Source: an uncultured Eubacteriales bacterium | GTDB taxonomy: Bacteria; Bacillota; Clostridia; Christensenellales; Aristaeellaceae | Direction: 5' to 3' | Assembly (NCBI GenBank): GCA_902777335.1 | Contig: CACYTF010000003.1 | Location: forward strand, 23,931 to 87,930 | Length of the DNA: 64,000 bases | Shown here: in pieces, positions 16,772 through 25,473 of the stretch | Layout: every line of letters starts with the position of its first letter | Position numbering within the stretch: position 1 is the stretch's first letter | Notes under the pieces: generated by a model | What the model was told of the DNA's origin: nothing | The model's input: the letters and a program-made list of their open reading frames with translations, nothing else | The model's database searches: none | Program-made: the position numbers and the translations under genes

Positions 16772-18328
16772 ATGGCGCGCATCGGCGGCTTTAACCTGGG
16801 CAAGCGGCGCGAGGAGCTGTTGGCGGGCTACGCGGGCGAGGAGCCCTACATGCCCGGCGGCTATGAGACGCCCTACGACGGCGAAGAGCCCTACATGCCG
16901 GAGCGCTACGACGAGGCCTATGACGACGCCCCCTACGACGACGGCGACTATGAAGACGGCGACTACGACGGGGATTACGACGACGGCTATGGCGACGACG
17001 ACGGCTATGGCGACGGGGACGGCTACGGCTACGACGGCGAGGGCAGCCGCTACGACGACGACTACGGCTACGACGAGGCCTATGGCTATGACGGCGTCGA
17101 TGCCGGGGACGGCTACGGCGGTCCCGCGCCCTACTACGACGCGCCGGAATACGTGGAGGAGCGCACCTATCCCGCCGGCGGGCTGGGAACGCTTCTGCGC
17201 TATGTGGACGAGCACGAATGGGTGACGTGGCTGCTGCTCATCGCGCTGCCGCCGCTGGGCATATTCATGCTGTGGCGCAGGGGGCGGTTCAACAGCCCCT
17301 CCGGCGTCGTGCTGGGGGTGCTGGGCGCGCTGTGGTTCGCCGCGCTGATGATACTGCTGATCCTGAAGCCCTTCCGCTCCGCCGGAGACACCACCATCAC
17401 GCCCCAGCCCGTGGGCGCGGCGATGCTGGCGGCGCCCCAGACCGACGCCTCGACGGAGGAGGAGAAGCCGGTCTCGTCGGTGATCTCCGCCGAAGAGGTG
17501 GACGAGGCCAACGCCGTGTACGTGGTGCCGGACACGCCCTATTATCACCAGGACAAGGCCTGCCAGGCGATCCCCGCCGACAGCGCGCTCAACCGCATTT
17601 CCCGCAACACGGCCATCGAGAACAGCCTGATGGCCTGCCCGTACTGCCTGGCCGGGCAGTACAGCGACGGCATGTGGGACCTGGTGTTCGTCAACGCCGA
17701 CATCACCGACAAGAGCAACATGAAGGTCTATTGCTCGGCCTTCAACAGCCACTTCCACACCGACGGCACCTGCAGCGACATCGGCGGGGACGCCCACGCG
17801 GTGGGGCTGAAGGAGGCGCTGCTGATGGCCAAGACCGCCTGCGACGTGTGCTGCCCCGACGCCGGCCGCGAGGTGTACTGCACGCTGGACGGCAGCTACT
17901 ATCACGTGGAGCCGCTGTGCTCCGGCATGCGCAACGCCAGCCACGTGACCTACGCCGAGGCGCGGGTCACCGGCAAGAAGCGCTGCCCGGTGTGCATCGG
18001 CGGCGAGGACGAGACGGAGACGGACGTCGCGACCAGCGGCTATTACGTCTACGCCACCAGCAACGGCGCCTTCTACCACATCAACGCCACCTGTTCCGGC
18101 ATGAAAAACGCCAAGCAGGTGCTGCTGTCGGAGATGATCAAGAAGGGGCGCCCGCCCTGCCCGGTGTGCTGCCCCGACGCCGAGACCGCGGTGTACGCCG
18201 AGGACGGCAACCCCTATTACCACTCCTACGCCGCCTGCTCGGGCATGACCCACGCCACCCAGGGCATACTGGTCAACGCCCTCGCCGCCGGCCTGACCCG
18301 CTGCCCGGTGTGCTGGACGACGAAGTGA
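16772..18328 (+). CDS. Single-spanning membrane protein with tandem Cys/His (Ada-like) motifs
   Basis: 518 residues. Residues 15-135 are extremely acidic and tyrosine-rich (DGDYEDGDYDGDYDDGYGDD). Two adjacent hydrophobic stretches follow (TWLLLIALPPLGIFMLW and VVLGVLGALWFAALMILLIL), then an extracytoplasmic region with five related units of the type Y-Y/F-H-x5-C-x-G-M/I, then about 25 residues, then C-P/D-V/Y-C. Examples are SYYHVEPLCSGMRNA with KKRCPVC and PYYHSYAACSGMTHA with LTRCPVC. The His-Cys-Cys-Cys spacing recalls the metal-binding motif seen in Ada-like and competence-associated domains, so zinc binding is plausible. The ATG is 8 bases after AAAGGGGG. The stop codon is the first triplet of a repeat array. 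Confidence 0.7.
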   Translation: MARIGGFNLGKRREELLAGYAGEEPYMPGGYETPYDGEEPYMPERYDEAYDDAPYDDGDYEDGDYDGDYDDGYGDDDGYGDGDGYGYDGEGSRYDDDYGYDEAYGYDGVDAGDGYGGPAPYYDAPEYVEERTYPAGGLGTLLRYVDEHEWVTWLLLIALPPLGIFMLWRRGRFNSPSGVVLGVLGALWFAALMILLILKPFRSAGDTTITPQPVGAAMLAAPQTDASTEEEKPVSSVISAEEVDEANAVYVVPDTPYYHQDKACQAIPADSALNRISRNTAIENSLMACPYCLAGQYSDGMWDLVFVNADITDKSNMKVYCSAFNSHFHTDGTCSDIGGDAHAVGLKEALLMAKTACDVCCPDAGREVYCTLDGSYYHVEPLCSGMRNASHVTYAEARVTGKKRCPVCIGGEDETETDVATSGYYVYATSNGAFYHINATCSGMKNAKQVLLSEMIKKGRPPCPVCCPDAETAVYAEDGNPYYHSYAACSGMTHATQGILVNALAAGLTRCPVCWTTK

Positions 18329-18596
18329 GAGTGGAGAGTGGAGAGTTGAGAGTGGAGTTCAGGTGCAAATCCCTGCGGGATTTGTTTGATTGAAGAGGGA
18401 TCGGATTGCCACGTCGCTCCTGCGTCGCTCCTCGCAATGACAGCGATCGAAGCACAAGGTTATGCTTCGATCGCTGTCATTGCGAGGAGGCCGAACGTCA
18501 GTGAGGCCGACGTGGCAATCCGGTCCTAAATAAATCAAAGAAATCCGTCAGGATTTCAACCAGAACTCCACTCTCCACTCTTCACTCTTCACTCTT
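18327..18596. repeat. Composite palindromic element (about 270 bp)
   Basis: Outer ends are 7-bp arrays (GAGAGTG type left, CTCTTCA type right). Next come TTCAGGTGCAAATCCCTGC on the left and GAAATCCGTCAGGATTTC on the right. The core (18403-18521) is a long inverted repeat bounded by GGATTGCCACGTCG and its complement, with an inner perfect arm GACAGCGATCGAAGCA. No coding capacity. A second member lies at 48775-49063. Confidence 0.85.
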
Positions 18597-18611
18597 TTCC
18601 TTCTTCCCCCT

Positions 18612-19070
18612 TCACCGCCTCAGCGTTTCCCGTAGGGCGCAGAGCTTGTCGGCGAGGCAGAGCAGGGCGCTCTCGCGGCAGCGGGGCGGGCGGGGGACCA
18701 GCGGGAACATGTGGTGCGCGATCATGTCGCGCTCGGTATCGCCGACGGAGAAATCCCGCTCGGCGTTTTTCAGTGCCGTCTGGGGGTGGAAGAAGCCGTG
18801 CCAGCGGTGGCTGGGGTCCGGGTCGTGCCAGTCGTACAGGAAGTAGTCGTGCAGCAGCGCGCCGCGGACCAGCGCCCGCTCGTTTACCCGCAGCCGCAGG
18901 GCGCGGGACAGCTTCACGCACATCAGCGCCACGGCCAGCGAATGCTCGAACACGCTGACGCGCCCGTGCTGCATGTGCTGCCGCTGCAGCCGCATGCCGG
19001 GCGAGGTGAGTATGTCCTGCCCGTGAAGGCGAACGACGGGCAGGTAGTCGCGGGAGCGCATGTCAGGCAT
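18612..19070 (-). CDS. HD-domain phosphohydrolase
   Basis: 152 residues. HD superfamily pattern: VSVFEHSLAVA (first His), RGALLHDYFLYDW (His-Asp), MIAHHMFPL and CLADKLCAL (final Asp). Such proteins hydrolyse nucleotides or related phosphoesters with divalent metals; substrate unknown. The start overlaps the stop of the upstream LtaS-like gene by 8 bases, implying coupling. The 3' end lies beside the composite repeat element. Confidence 0.85.
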   Translation of the reverse strand: MPDMRSRDYLPVVRLHGQDILTSPGMRLQRQHMQHGRVSVFEHSLAVALMCVKLSRALRLRVNERALVRGALLHDYFLYDWHDPDPSHRWHGFFHPQTALKNAERDFSVGDTERDMIAHHMFPLVPRPPRCRESALLCLADKLCALRETLRR

Positions 19071-21105
19071 CCTCCGCCACGCTGAATTCCGCGGTCCTTC
19101 CCAGCTCGCCCCCGTCGCGGGCCATCTGGGCGACGCACAGGGCGGTGACCCCGGCGGGGTCGTCGACGCGGGCGGCGATGTGGCCGCTGTCGATGAAGAG
19201 GGTGTCCAGGACCTGGTCGCCCACCACGATGGCGCTGAACTCGGTGAAGTTCTCGCCGCTGACCAGCAGGCGGTGGTACTCCCGCTCGACGCCGGTGACG
19301 GTGATGTCCCGGCTGCCCATGCGCATGTCGGTGCGCAGGTAGGGGTATTCGCCCTCGAAGGCCTGCCGGTCGCCGTAGAGCATGTCGTAGCCCAGCAGCT
19401 CCAGCTTCTGCAGGTATTCGTCGCCCGCGTCGGCGATGTCGGTGGCCTGGTGCAGCCGGGTGACCACGCCGCCGGAAAAGCCCAGCTGCTTCATCAGGTT
19501 GGCGCTCAGCCGGTAGGCCTGCAGGTCCGGCGCGTCGAAGGCGCGGCCGAAGTTGTCCCAGATCACGTAGCGGCTGGCGTAGATGCTGCCGGTGGAGAGC
19601 AGGTCGTTGGTCAGCTCCAGCGCCGGCAGGTGGTCGCCGTAGGCCACCAGTATCGTGGGCTCGTCGAACCGCAGCAGCGCCAGCGTCAGGCTGCGCAGGA
19701 AGGCGTCGGTGCTGGGCAGCGCGTTCACGAAGTTCTGGAACGGGGCCAGCGGGATCTCCTCCGGCAGGCTCAGCACCTCGATGTCGCCGTCCTTGTATTC
19801 GTAGGTCTCCTCGTACTTGCCGTGGGTCTCCACGGCCACGCAGAACACCACGTCGCGGGTGTCGGTGGTGGTCAGCGCGGTCAGGATCTCGTCGGTGAGC
19901 ACCGCGTCCCGGCACCAGCCGATGGGGGTGTACTTCACGTTCTGCATGTACTCCAGCGGCACGAACCGGTCGAAGCCCAAATTGGGGTACACGGTGTTGC
20001 GGCTGAAGAAGGTGGCGGTGTTGTTGTGCATCGCCGTGGCGGTGTAGCCGTAGTCCTTCAGGTCGTAGCAGACGCTCTCGCAGGTGGTCTGCTGCAAGAT
20101 GGTGTTGTAGGGGGTCTCGCCCGCGCCGAAGGCGTCCCGGTTCAGGCCGGTGAGCACCTCGAACTCGGTGTTCGCCGTGCCGCCGCCCACGGTGGGCACG
20201 TACAGCGTGCCGCTGGGGAAGCGGCTGCACAGCCGGTTGAACCAGGGGGTGGGGTCGGCGGAGTAGGCGCTGTCGACCACCGTGTTCACGTCGAAGAACG
20301 ACTCCAGCTGCACGAACACGATGTTCGGGTGGGCCAGGTTGTCGTTCTCGCTGAAGTGGGGGTACACGTATTCGTCGCCGCTCTCGGGGGCGATGTCGGT
20401 CAGCACCTCGGCCACCGTCTCCGGGGAGTATTCGTCGGGCCGGGAGATGCCCTGCTGGCCGAAGGTGAACGTGAAGCAGGTGACGAAGCCGTATTCGTCG
20501 TAGGCGTCCACCAGGCTGTCGAAGCGCCGGGGCAGCACCTCGCCCCGCACGCCCAGCGCCGCCACCATGAAGGACATGAGCACAAAGCCCACGAACACCG
20601 CCAGCGACATGGGCAGGTTGTAGTGCCGGCGGCGCTTCATGCGGGCGAACATCATGATGATGGCGCAGATCGCCGCGAAGGCCGAGCTGAAGATCAGTAT
20701 GATCTTGGCCCACGAATAGTAGATCGTGATCAGCGAAAAGCCGTCCTTGATCATCAGTATGTCCACCGAGCAGAAGGGCTGGGTGCGCTCCTTGATGACC
20801 ATGAACTCCACCACGCCCAGCGTCAGCCACAGCAGCGTCACCGTGCACAGCACCGCCCGGCGGCGCTTGAACAGCTCCGAGAACACCAGCGTGGTCAGTA
20901 TCACCAGCCAGCCGAACAGGAACGCCACCGGCGAATGGACGATGAATTTGAAGAGCCGCACCGGCGACAGGCCGCGGTTGCCCAGTTCCACCACCAGCGA
21001 CAGCAGCAGCGCCAGCACCGGCAGGAAGATCATCCGCGATCTTGCGCTGCCGGTCTCATAGGCGATCTTGCGCGGCTTTTGGGCGCGCACCTTCTTTTCA
21101 GGCAT
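19063..21105 (-). CDS. LtaS-like membrane sulfatase/phosphoglycerol transferase
   Basis: 680 residues. Five membrane segments in the first 200 residues, then the extracytoplasmic sulfatase domain: PNIVFVQLESFFDV, the nucleophile region GGGTANTEFEVLTG (Thr near residue 310), HGKYEETYEYKD and YGDHLPALELT as metal ligands. This architecture matches lipoteichoic acid synthase-type enzymes that transfer glycerol phosphate from phosphatidylglycerol outside the cell. It sits 15 bases downstream of the DUF1385 gene and overlaps the HD gene. The exact polymer is not determined by sequence. Confidence 0.9.
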   Translation of the reverse strand: MPEKKVRAQKPRKIAYETGSARSRMIFLPVLALLLSLVVELGNRGLSPVRLFKFIVHSPVAFLFGWLVILTTLVFSELFKRRRAVLCTVTLLWLTLGVVEFMVIKERTQPFCSVDILMIKDGFSLITIYYSWAKIILIFSSAFAAICAIIMMFARMKRRRHYNLPMSLAVFVGFVLMSFMVAALGVRGEVLPRRFDSLVDAYDEYGFVTCFTFTFGQQGISRPDEYSPETVAEVLTDIAPESGDEYVYPHFSENDNLAHPNIVFVQLESFFDVNTVVDSAYSADPTPWFNRLCSRFPSGTLYVPTVGGGTANTEFEVLTGLNRDAFGAGETPYNTILQQTTCESVCYDLKDYGYTATAMHNNTATFFSRNTVYPNLGFDRFVPLEYMQNVKYTPIGWCRDAVLTDEILTALTTTDTRDVVFCVAVETHGKYEETYEYKDGDIEVLSLPEEIPLAPFQNFVNALPSTDAFLRSLTLALLRFDEPTILVAYGDHLPALELTNDLLSTGSIYASRYVIWDNFGRAFDAPDLQAYRLSANLMKQLGFSGGVVTRLHQATDIADAGDEYLQKLELLGYDMLYGDRQAFEGEYPYLRTDMRMGSRDITVTGVEREYHRLLVSGENFTEFSAIVVGDQVLDTLFIDSGHIAARVDDPAGVTALCVAQMARDGGELGRTAEFSVAEDA

Positions 21106-21120
21106 AGCTTGCTCCTATGG

Positions 21121-22056
21121 TCACCAGGCGTCGCTGTCGTCGCCGGGGATGACCTTTTCCATCGCGGCGATGGCGCATTCGATCATGCTGTCGTCGGGCT
21201 CGCGGGTGGTGATGTGCTGCAGCCACTTGCCGGGGGCGGAGATCACGCGGGTGAACAGGTTGTCGGCGCGGCCGGCCAGCTTGATCAGCTCATAGCCCAC
21301 GCCCACCACCACCGGGAAGGTCAGCAGCTTCAGCCCCGTGCGCAGCACCAGGTTGTCCACGCGGATGAACATGGACACGACGATGCCCACGATCAGCATC
21401 AGCATCATGAACGACGTGCCGCAGCGGGGGTGGAAGCGCACCTGGGGGCGCACGTTTTCCACCGTCAGCGGCAGGCCCTTCTCGTAGCAGAATATGGTCT
21501 TGTGCTCGGCGCCGTGGTACATGTAGGTGCGCCGGATGTCCTTCATCAGCGAGGTGGCCCACACGTACGCCACGAACAGCAGTATGCGCATCACGCCTTC
21601 GAAGCAGGCCCGAAGCGTGTAGTTCTGGGCGACGGCGGGGGCGGAGAAGGTGATCCACTTCCAGATCTGCATGGGCAGGTACACGAACAGCCCCAGGCCC
21701 AGCGCTATGGCCAGCACCGAGGCGACGGGCATCAGCAGCTTTTCAAACAGCCGGTCCCACAGGCCGGGCTTTTTGCCCTTCTTCTTTTCGTTCTCCTCGT
21801 CCTCCAGGCCCGAGAGCTCCGCCGAGCGCATCAGGCACTTGTAGCCGAAGGACAGCGAGTCGATCATGTTGAATATGCCCCGTATGAAGGGCAGCTTGAA
21901 AAACTTGGCCCGGTTCTGGCCCTTGGTGGGGTACTCCTCCAGTGTGATTTCCTTGGTCTTATCGTTGCGCACCGCCATCGCCGTGACCTTTGGGCCCCGC
22001 ATCATGATGCCCTCGATCAGCGCCTGACCGCCAATGCTCGTCTTCTTTGCCGCCAT
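21121..22056 (-). CDS. DUF1385 membrane protein
   Basis: 311 residues. N-terminal signature IGGQALIEGIMMRGP and the later YMYHGAEHKTIFCYEKG with VRFHPRCGTSF mark DUF1385 (YqhQ-like). Four or so membrane segments lie between residues 110 and 260. Function is unknown; conserved His/Cys residues suggest metal binding. First gene of a minus operon with the LtaS-like and HD genes. Confidence 0.9.
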   Translation of the reverse strand: MAAKKTSIGGQALIEGIMMRGPKVTAMAVRNDKTKEITLEEYPTKGQNRAKFFKLPFIRGIFNMIDSLSFGYKCLMRSAELSGLEDEENEKKKGKKPGLWDRLFEKLLMPVASVLAIALGLGLFVYLPMQIWKWITFSAPAVAQNYTLRACFEGVMRILLFVAYVWATSLMKDIRRTYMYHGAEHKTIFCYEKGLPLTVENVRPQVRFHPRCGTSFMMLMLIVGIVVSMFIRVDNLVLRTGLKLLTFPVVVGVGYELIKLAGRADNLFTRVISAPGKWLQHITTREPDDSMIECAIAAMEKVIPGDDSDAW

Positions 22057-22106
22057 ATCTCATTTTCCTTTCCGCGCCGGCTGCAGCCGGACACTCAACC
22101 TATTAT

Positions 22107-22134
22107 ATTATACACGCCCGCGGACGCTTGTCAA
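22107..22134 (-). promoter_or_regulatory. Consensus promoter for the DUF1385 operon
   Basis: TTGACA (22134-22129), 16-base spacer and TATAAT (22112-22107) on the minus strand; a second overlapping TATAAT lies at 22107-22102. Confidence 0.8.
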
Positions 22135-22139
22135 ATCAC

Positions 22140-22398
22140 AGAATAAGGTGGTTATGTCAATTGATTATGAATACATTTGGAATTTGGCAGGGAAACCAGG
22201 TCATCGAGGGCGTGAAGGATGCCGCCGGCCTGCCGGGCAGGCGTAAGGGCCTGTTCGGGAAGCAAGCGCCCCCCTCATTTCGACAAACGCCTCATTTTCG
22301 CCGGATTGCGCGCGAAAGGGGGGGCGCTTTTTTTCCAAAACGACGAAACAAAATAACAGAAACGGCGCGCAAACAGAGCCGGAATGAACGATGGACGG
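22140..22398. other. Non-coding stretch upstream of the antiporter gene
   Basis: No convincing gene. The short open frames here lack SD support and protein-like composition. The stretch contains the strong hairpin with T-run at 22264-22334. Confidence 0.5.
22264..22334 (+). terminator. Terminator-like hairpin upstream of the antiporter gene
   Basis: AAGCGCCCCCCT pairs with AGGGGGGGCGCTT (one bulge) across a 41-base loop and is followed by seven Ts on the plus strand. It would end any transcript coming from 22140-22260; no gene of that transcript is recognised. Confidence 0.6.
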
Positions 22399-22407
22399 TG
22401 CTATAAT
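22399..22407 (+). promoter_or_regulatory. Extended -10 promoter
   Basis: TGCTATAAT 34 bases upstream of the antiporter start; no clear -35 element. Confidence 0.6.
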
Positions 22408-22440
22408 CCCAAGGACAAAACGGAAAGGTTCTGAAATCGC

Positions 22441-23745
22441 ATGACATCTCTGTTGCCGGTGGCATTCGCGCTGTTCGCGGGATTGATCATGACCCGCGTG
22501 TTCAAAAAGCTGAATCTGAAATTTCCCGACGTGACGGCGTTTCTGATCGCCGGCGTGCTGGTGGGGCCCTTTGCGCTGGGCGCGCTGAAGGTGCCCGGGC
22601 TGGGCTTTACCTCGATGGAGGCGCTGGATCAGGTCGGCGCATTTTCCACGGTGGCGCTGGGCTTCATCGCCTTTGATATCGGCAATGAATTCCGCTTGGG
22701 CCAGCTGAAGCAGACGGGCAAGACCGCCACGGTGATCGGCATCGTGCAGGCCGTGCTGGCCGCGCTGCTGGTGGACGCGGCGCTGATCGCGCTGCACTTC
22801 GTGCTGGGCGGCGACGCGCTGCCACTGCCGGTGGCCATCACGCTGGGCGCGATCGCCTCGGCCACCGCGCCGGCGGCGACGCTGATGGTCGTGCGCCAGT
22901 ACAAGGCCAAGGGGCCGCTGACCGACCTGCTGCTGCCCATCGTCGCCCTGGACGACGCCGTGGGGCTGGTGGTGTTCGCCGTGTCGCTGGGGGTGGCCCA
23001 GGCCATGCAGGGCGGCGCGCTGAACGCGGTGTCCGTCATCGTGAACCCGATGCTGGAGATCGTGTGCTCGCTGATCCTCGGCGCGCTGATGGGCGCGCTG
23101 CTGACGCGGCTGGAAAAGCTGTTCTTCTCCAACAAGAACCGCCTGTCGCTGACCATCGCCTTTGTGGTGATGACCATCGCGCTGTCGTCGCTGACGTTCT
23201 CGCTGGGCGGCGGCGTGCGCGTCGAATTCTCCTCGCTGCTGGTGTGCATGATGCTGGGCACCATGTTCTGCAACCTCAGCGAGTACTCGGTGGACATCAT
23301 GAACCGCTCCGAGCAGTGGACCGCCCCGCTGTACGCGGTGTTCTTCGTGATCTCCGGCGCGCAGCTGGACCTGGGCGTGTTCCGCTATCCCGCGGTGCTG
23401 CTGATCGGCGCGGTGTACATATTGGTGCGCTGCGCCGGAAAGTACCTGGGCGCGTGGGGCGGCTGCTGGGCCATGAAGGTCGGGCCGAAGGTGCGCAAAT
23501 ACCTGGGCGTCACGCTGTTTCCCCAGGCCGGCGTGGCCCTGGGCATGGTGATCACCGCCCAGACCCTGGGCCAGAGCTGCGGCGCGCTGGTGCGCAACAT
23601 CGTGCTGTTCAGCGTGCTGGTGTACGAGCTGGTGGGGCCGCTGCTCACCAAGCAGGCCCTGATGGCCGCCGGCGAGATCGAGACCAAGGCCAGCGACGAA
23701 CAGCACCGCGCGCGCTTCAAGAAGAAGGCCGCGGTGGGGGCGTGA
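22441..23745 (+). CDS. Cation:proton antiporter (CPA2/KefB-like)
   Basis: 434 residues and about 12-13 membrane segments. Family signs are VTAFLIAGVLVGPFALG, the ion-pathway region ASATAPAATLMVVRQY and the acidic LLLPIVALDDAVGLVVF (Asp-Asp). It has no C-terminal nucleotide-binding domain, unlike full KefB. Predicted to exchange Na+ or K+ for protons at the cell membrane. Monocistronic between its own promoter and the terminator at 23794. The SD (GGAAAGG) is rather far, 12 bases before the ATG. Confidence 0.9.
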   Translation: MTSLLPVAFALFAGLIMTRVFKKLNLKFPDVTAFLIAGVLVGPFALGALKVPGLGFTSMEALDQVGAFSTVALGFIAFDIGNEFRLGQLKQTGKTATVIGIVQAVLAALLVDAALIALHFVLGGDALPLPVAITLGAIASATAPAATLMVVRQYKAKGPLTDLLLPIVALDDAVGLVVFAVSLGVAQAMQGGALNAVSVIVNPMLEIVCSLILGALMGALLTRLEKLFFSNKNRLSLTIAFVVMTIALSSLTFSLGGGVRVEFSSLLVCMMLGTMFCNLSEYSVDIMNRSEQWTAPLYAVFFVISGAQLDLGVFRYPAVLLIGAVYILVRCAGKYLGAWGGCWAMKVGPKVRKYLGVTLFPQAGVALGMVITAQTLGQSCGALVRNIVLFSVLVYELVGPLLTKQALMAAGEIETKASDEQHRARFKKKAAVGA

Positions 23746-23793
23746 GGGGATAGGCCGCTCCACGGCGGGACCTGCGGATGCGCATAAAACGGA

Positions 23794-23830
23794 AAAGGAT
23801 GAGGACTCCGTGCGGGGATCCTCATCCTTT
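23794..23830. terminator. Bidirectional terminator
   Basis: Perfect arms AAAGGATGAGGA and TCCTCATCCTTT separated by a 13-base loop with further pairing. The minus-strand acyltransferase stop (23822-23824) lies inside it. Confidence 0.85.
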
Positions 23831-25018
23831 GTCGTTCCGTGCGGGTTCCAGCTTTTGCCGGCCCCACCGGGCGCAGGGCTTTTCCACCAGGTAGGTGAGC
23901 AGCAGCGACAGCGACAGCGCGGCGGCGAAGCAGAGCAGCGTGTAGTGCAGCTGCCAGGGCATTTCGCTGACCCGGTTGGGGTCCGCCTCGGCCAGGTAGG
24001 GGGGAATGCGCCACAGCTTCAGCCGCACGGCCAGCCACTGGTGCCACATGTAGAAGTTGAAGGTGAGCCCGGAGAGAAAGCGCACCGGGCGGTTGGACAG
24101 CAGCGCGCGGACCGGCGCGAAGCTGAGGCTGCCCCCCGCCAGGAACAGCGCCCCGCAGGCGGTGAGCGCGAACCGGTGGTCCATCTGGCCCAGGTGCATC
24201 AGCGCGTAGTCGCCGATGGCGGCCTGCACCCGCAGGACGCGCAGCACGCCCCACACCCCCGCCGCGGCGGCGACGGTGCCCAGCGCGGCGATCAGCGCCC
24301 GATGGTCCTTGCGCCGGGCCAGCTTCGCGTACAGGTGGGCCGCCAGCATGCCGTTGGCGTACACGTCCAGCATGTTGGGCAGGCGGTTGAAGAACATCGT
24401 GTTGTCCGTCAGCTGTCGGGTCCACAGCCGCTGGAAGCACAGCGCGACGCCCACCATCGCCCCGTAGCAGACCAGCGGCCGCTTCCTGAACACCGGCGCC
24501 AGCGCGGGCAGCAGCAGGTAGAACTGCACCTCCACCGCCAGCGTCCACAGCACGCCGTTCAGCCGGGTGCCCAGATAGGACAGGTGGAACAGGTTGTGGG
24601 TGAAGGTGAGGTGGGCCGCCAGGTCCTGCGCCAGGGTGCCCAGCCGGGTCGGGCCGTCGGCGATCAGCGTGAATATCAGCATCACCAGCAGGCACAGCCA
24701 GTAGCTGGGCAGTATCCGCAGCGCCCGGCGCTGGTAGAACCGCTTCGCGTCGCTCTCCCTGCCGTTGGCGTAGGGCAGGTACAGCAGAAAGCCGCTGAGC
24801 AGCAGCATCAGGTCCACGAACATGTAGCCCGCGCGCACATAGGGCGCGAAGTTCAGGCGAATGGGCCCGACCTCAAGCGACGGGTTCAGCCACGACTGCT
24901 GCCAGATGTGGTACCACCCGATCATGAACGCGCACAGCACCCGCGACATGTCCGCCGCCGCCGCGTGTTCCCGCGGCGCGGGGGACAGCGGTCGATCCAA
25001 AAAAGCCGGCCTCTTCAT
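23822..25018 (-). CDS. Membrane acyltransferase (acyltransferase-3 family)
   Basis: 398 residues with about ten membrane segments. Family signs: SRVLCAFMIGWYHIWQQS near the N-terminus (the catalytic His region), YMFVDLMLLLSGFLLYLPY, FYQRRALRILPSYWLCL and GVLWTLAVEVQFYLLLPAL. These enzymes O-acetylate cell-surface sugars or peptidoglycan. ATG 25018 has GGGAGGG 3-9 bases upstream; longer upstream reading through a palindromic repeat is not credible. Substrate unknown. Confidence 0.88.
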   Translation of the reverse strand: MKRPAFLDRPLSPAPREHAAAADMSRVLCAFMIGWYHIWQQSWLNPSLEVGPIRLNFAPYVRAGYMFVDLMLLLSGFLLYLPYANGRESDAKRFYQRRALRILPSYWLCLLVMLIFTLIADGPTRLGTLAQDLAAHLTFTHNLFHLSYLGTRLNGVLWTLAVEVQFYLLLPALAPVFRKRPLVCYGAMVGVALCFQRLWTRQLTDNTMFFNRLPNMLDVYANGMLAAHLYAKLARRKDHRALIAALGTVAAAAGVWGVLRVLRVQAAIGDYALMHLGQMDHRFALTACGALFLAGGSLSFAPVRALLSNRPVRFLSGLTFNFYMWHQWLAVRLKLWRIPPYLAEADPNRVSEMPWQLHYTLLCFAAALSLSLLLTYLVEKPCARWGRQKLEPARNDKG

Positions 25019-25048
25019 ACGCCCTCCCGAGACGATGGTGTTTATACC

Positions 25049-25057
25049 ATTATAGCA
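25049..25057 (-). promoter_or_regulatory. Extended -10 promoter for the acyltransferase
   Basis: TGCTATAAT on the minus strand, 31 bases upstream of the start codon. Confidence 0.6.
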
Positions 25058-25087
25058 GAATGGCGGCCGGGAGGGAAGCGGGAATTC

Positions 25088-25150
25088 GCCCAAAATCAGG
25101 GGGACGGTTCTCTGTGTCATTGACACAGAGAACCGTCCCCCTGATTTTGG
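25088..25150. repeat. GGGGACGGTT-core palindrome
   Basis: Near-perfect palindrome of about 60 bases: arms CCAAAATCAGGGGGACGG and its complement enclose TTCTCTGTGTCA/TGACACAGAGAA. It separates the divergent acyltransferase and rpmH promoters. Confidence 0.9.
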
Positions 25151-25211
25151 AGGCGGCCGGCAGATGTCCGACAGCCACCGAATCTGCCCAGATATTTTCA
25201 CATAACGCATC

Positions 25212-25240
25212 TTGACAGCCCCTGGGAAATCACTTATACT
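25212..25240 (+). promoter_or_regulatory. Promoter for rpmH operon
   Basis: TTGACA (25212-25217), 17-base spacer, TATACT (25235-25240). Confidence 0.8.
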
Positions 25241-25327
25241 GATAAGGCTGTTATTTTGGCATGGTTCGCCGTGACGAAACCGTCGGCGCGGCGAATGTGA
25301 CATATTAATTTGTAAGGAGTGTTCCAA

Positions 25328-25465
25328 ATGTCTGTCCGTACCTATCAGCCCAAGAAGCGTCAGAGGAGCAAGGTTCATGGCTTCCGCGCGCGCATGAAGA
25401 CCCGCGCCGGCCGCAACGTACTGAAGGCCCGCCGCGCCCGCGGCCGCAAGGTCCTGTCCGCGTAA
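25328..25465 (+). CDS. rpmH: 50S ribosomal protein L34
   Basis: 45 residues, the usual size. The sequence begins [19 protein letters not shown] and ends with RGRKVLSA; the [19 protein letters not shown] core is invariant in L34. AAGGAGTG lies 6 bases before the ATG. Head of the rpmH-rnpA-yidD-yidC-jag cluster, which in most Firmicutes lies close to the replication origin. Confidence 0.97.
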   Translation: MSVRTYQPKKRQRSKVHGFRARMKTRAGRNVLKARRARGRKVLSA

Positions 25466-25473
25466 CGGGGCCC

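Noticed and set aside
22047..22406. 119-codon open frame upstream of the antiporter
   Set aside because: It crosses the divergent promoter and a terminator hairpin and has no SD or recognisable protein pattern.
25019..25378. N-terminal extension of the acyltransferase
   Set aside because: It would run through its own promoter and a palindromic repeat and overlap rpmH; ATG 25018 has a good SD.
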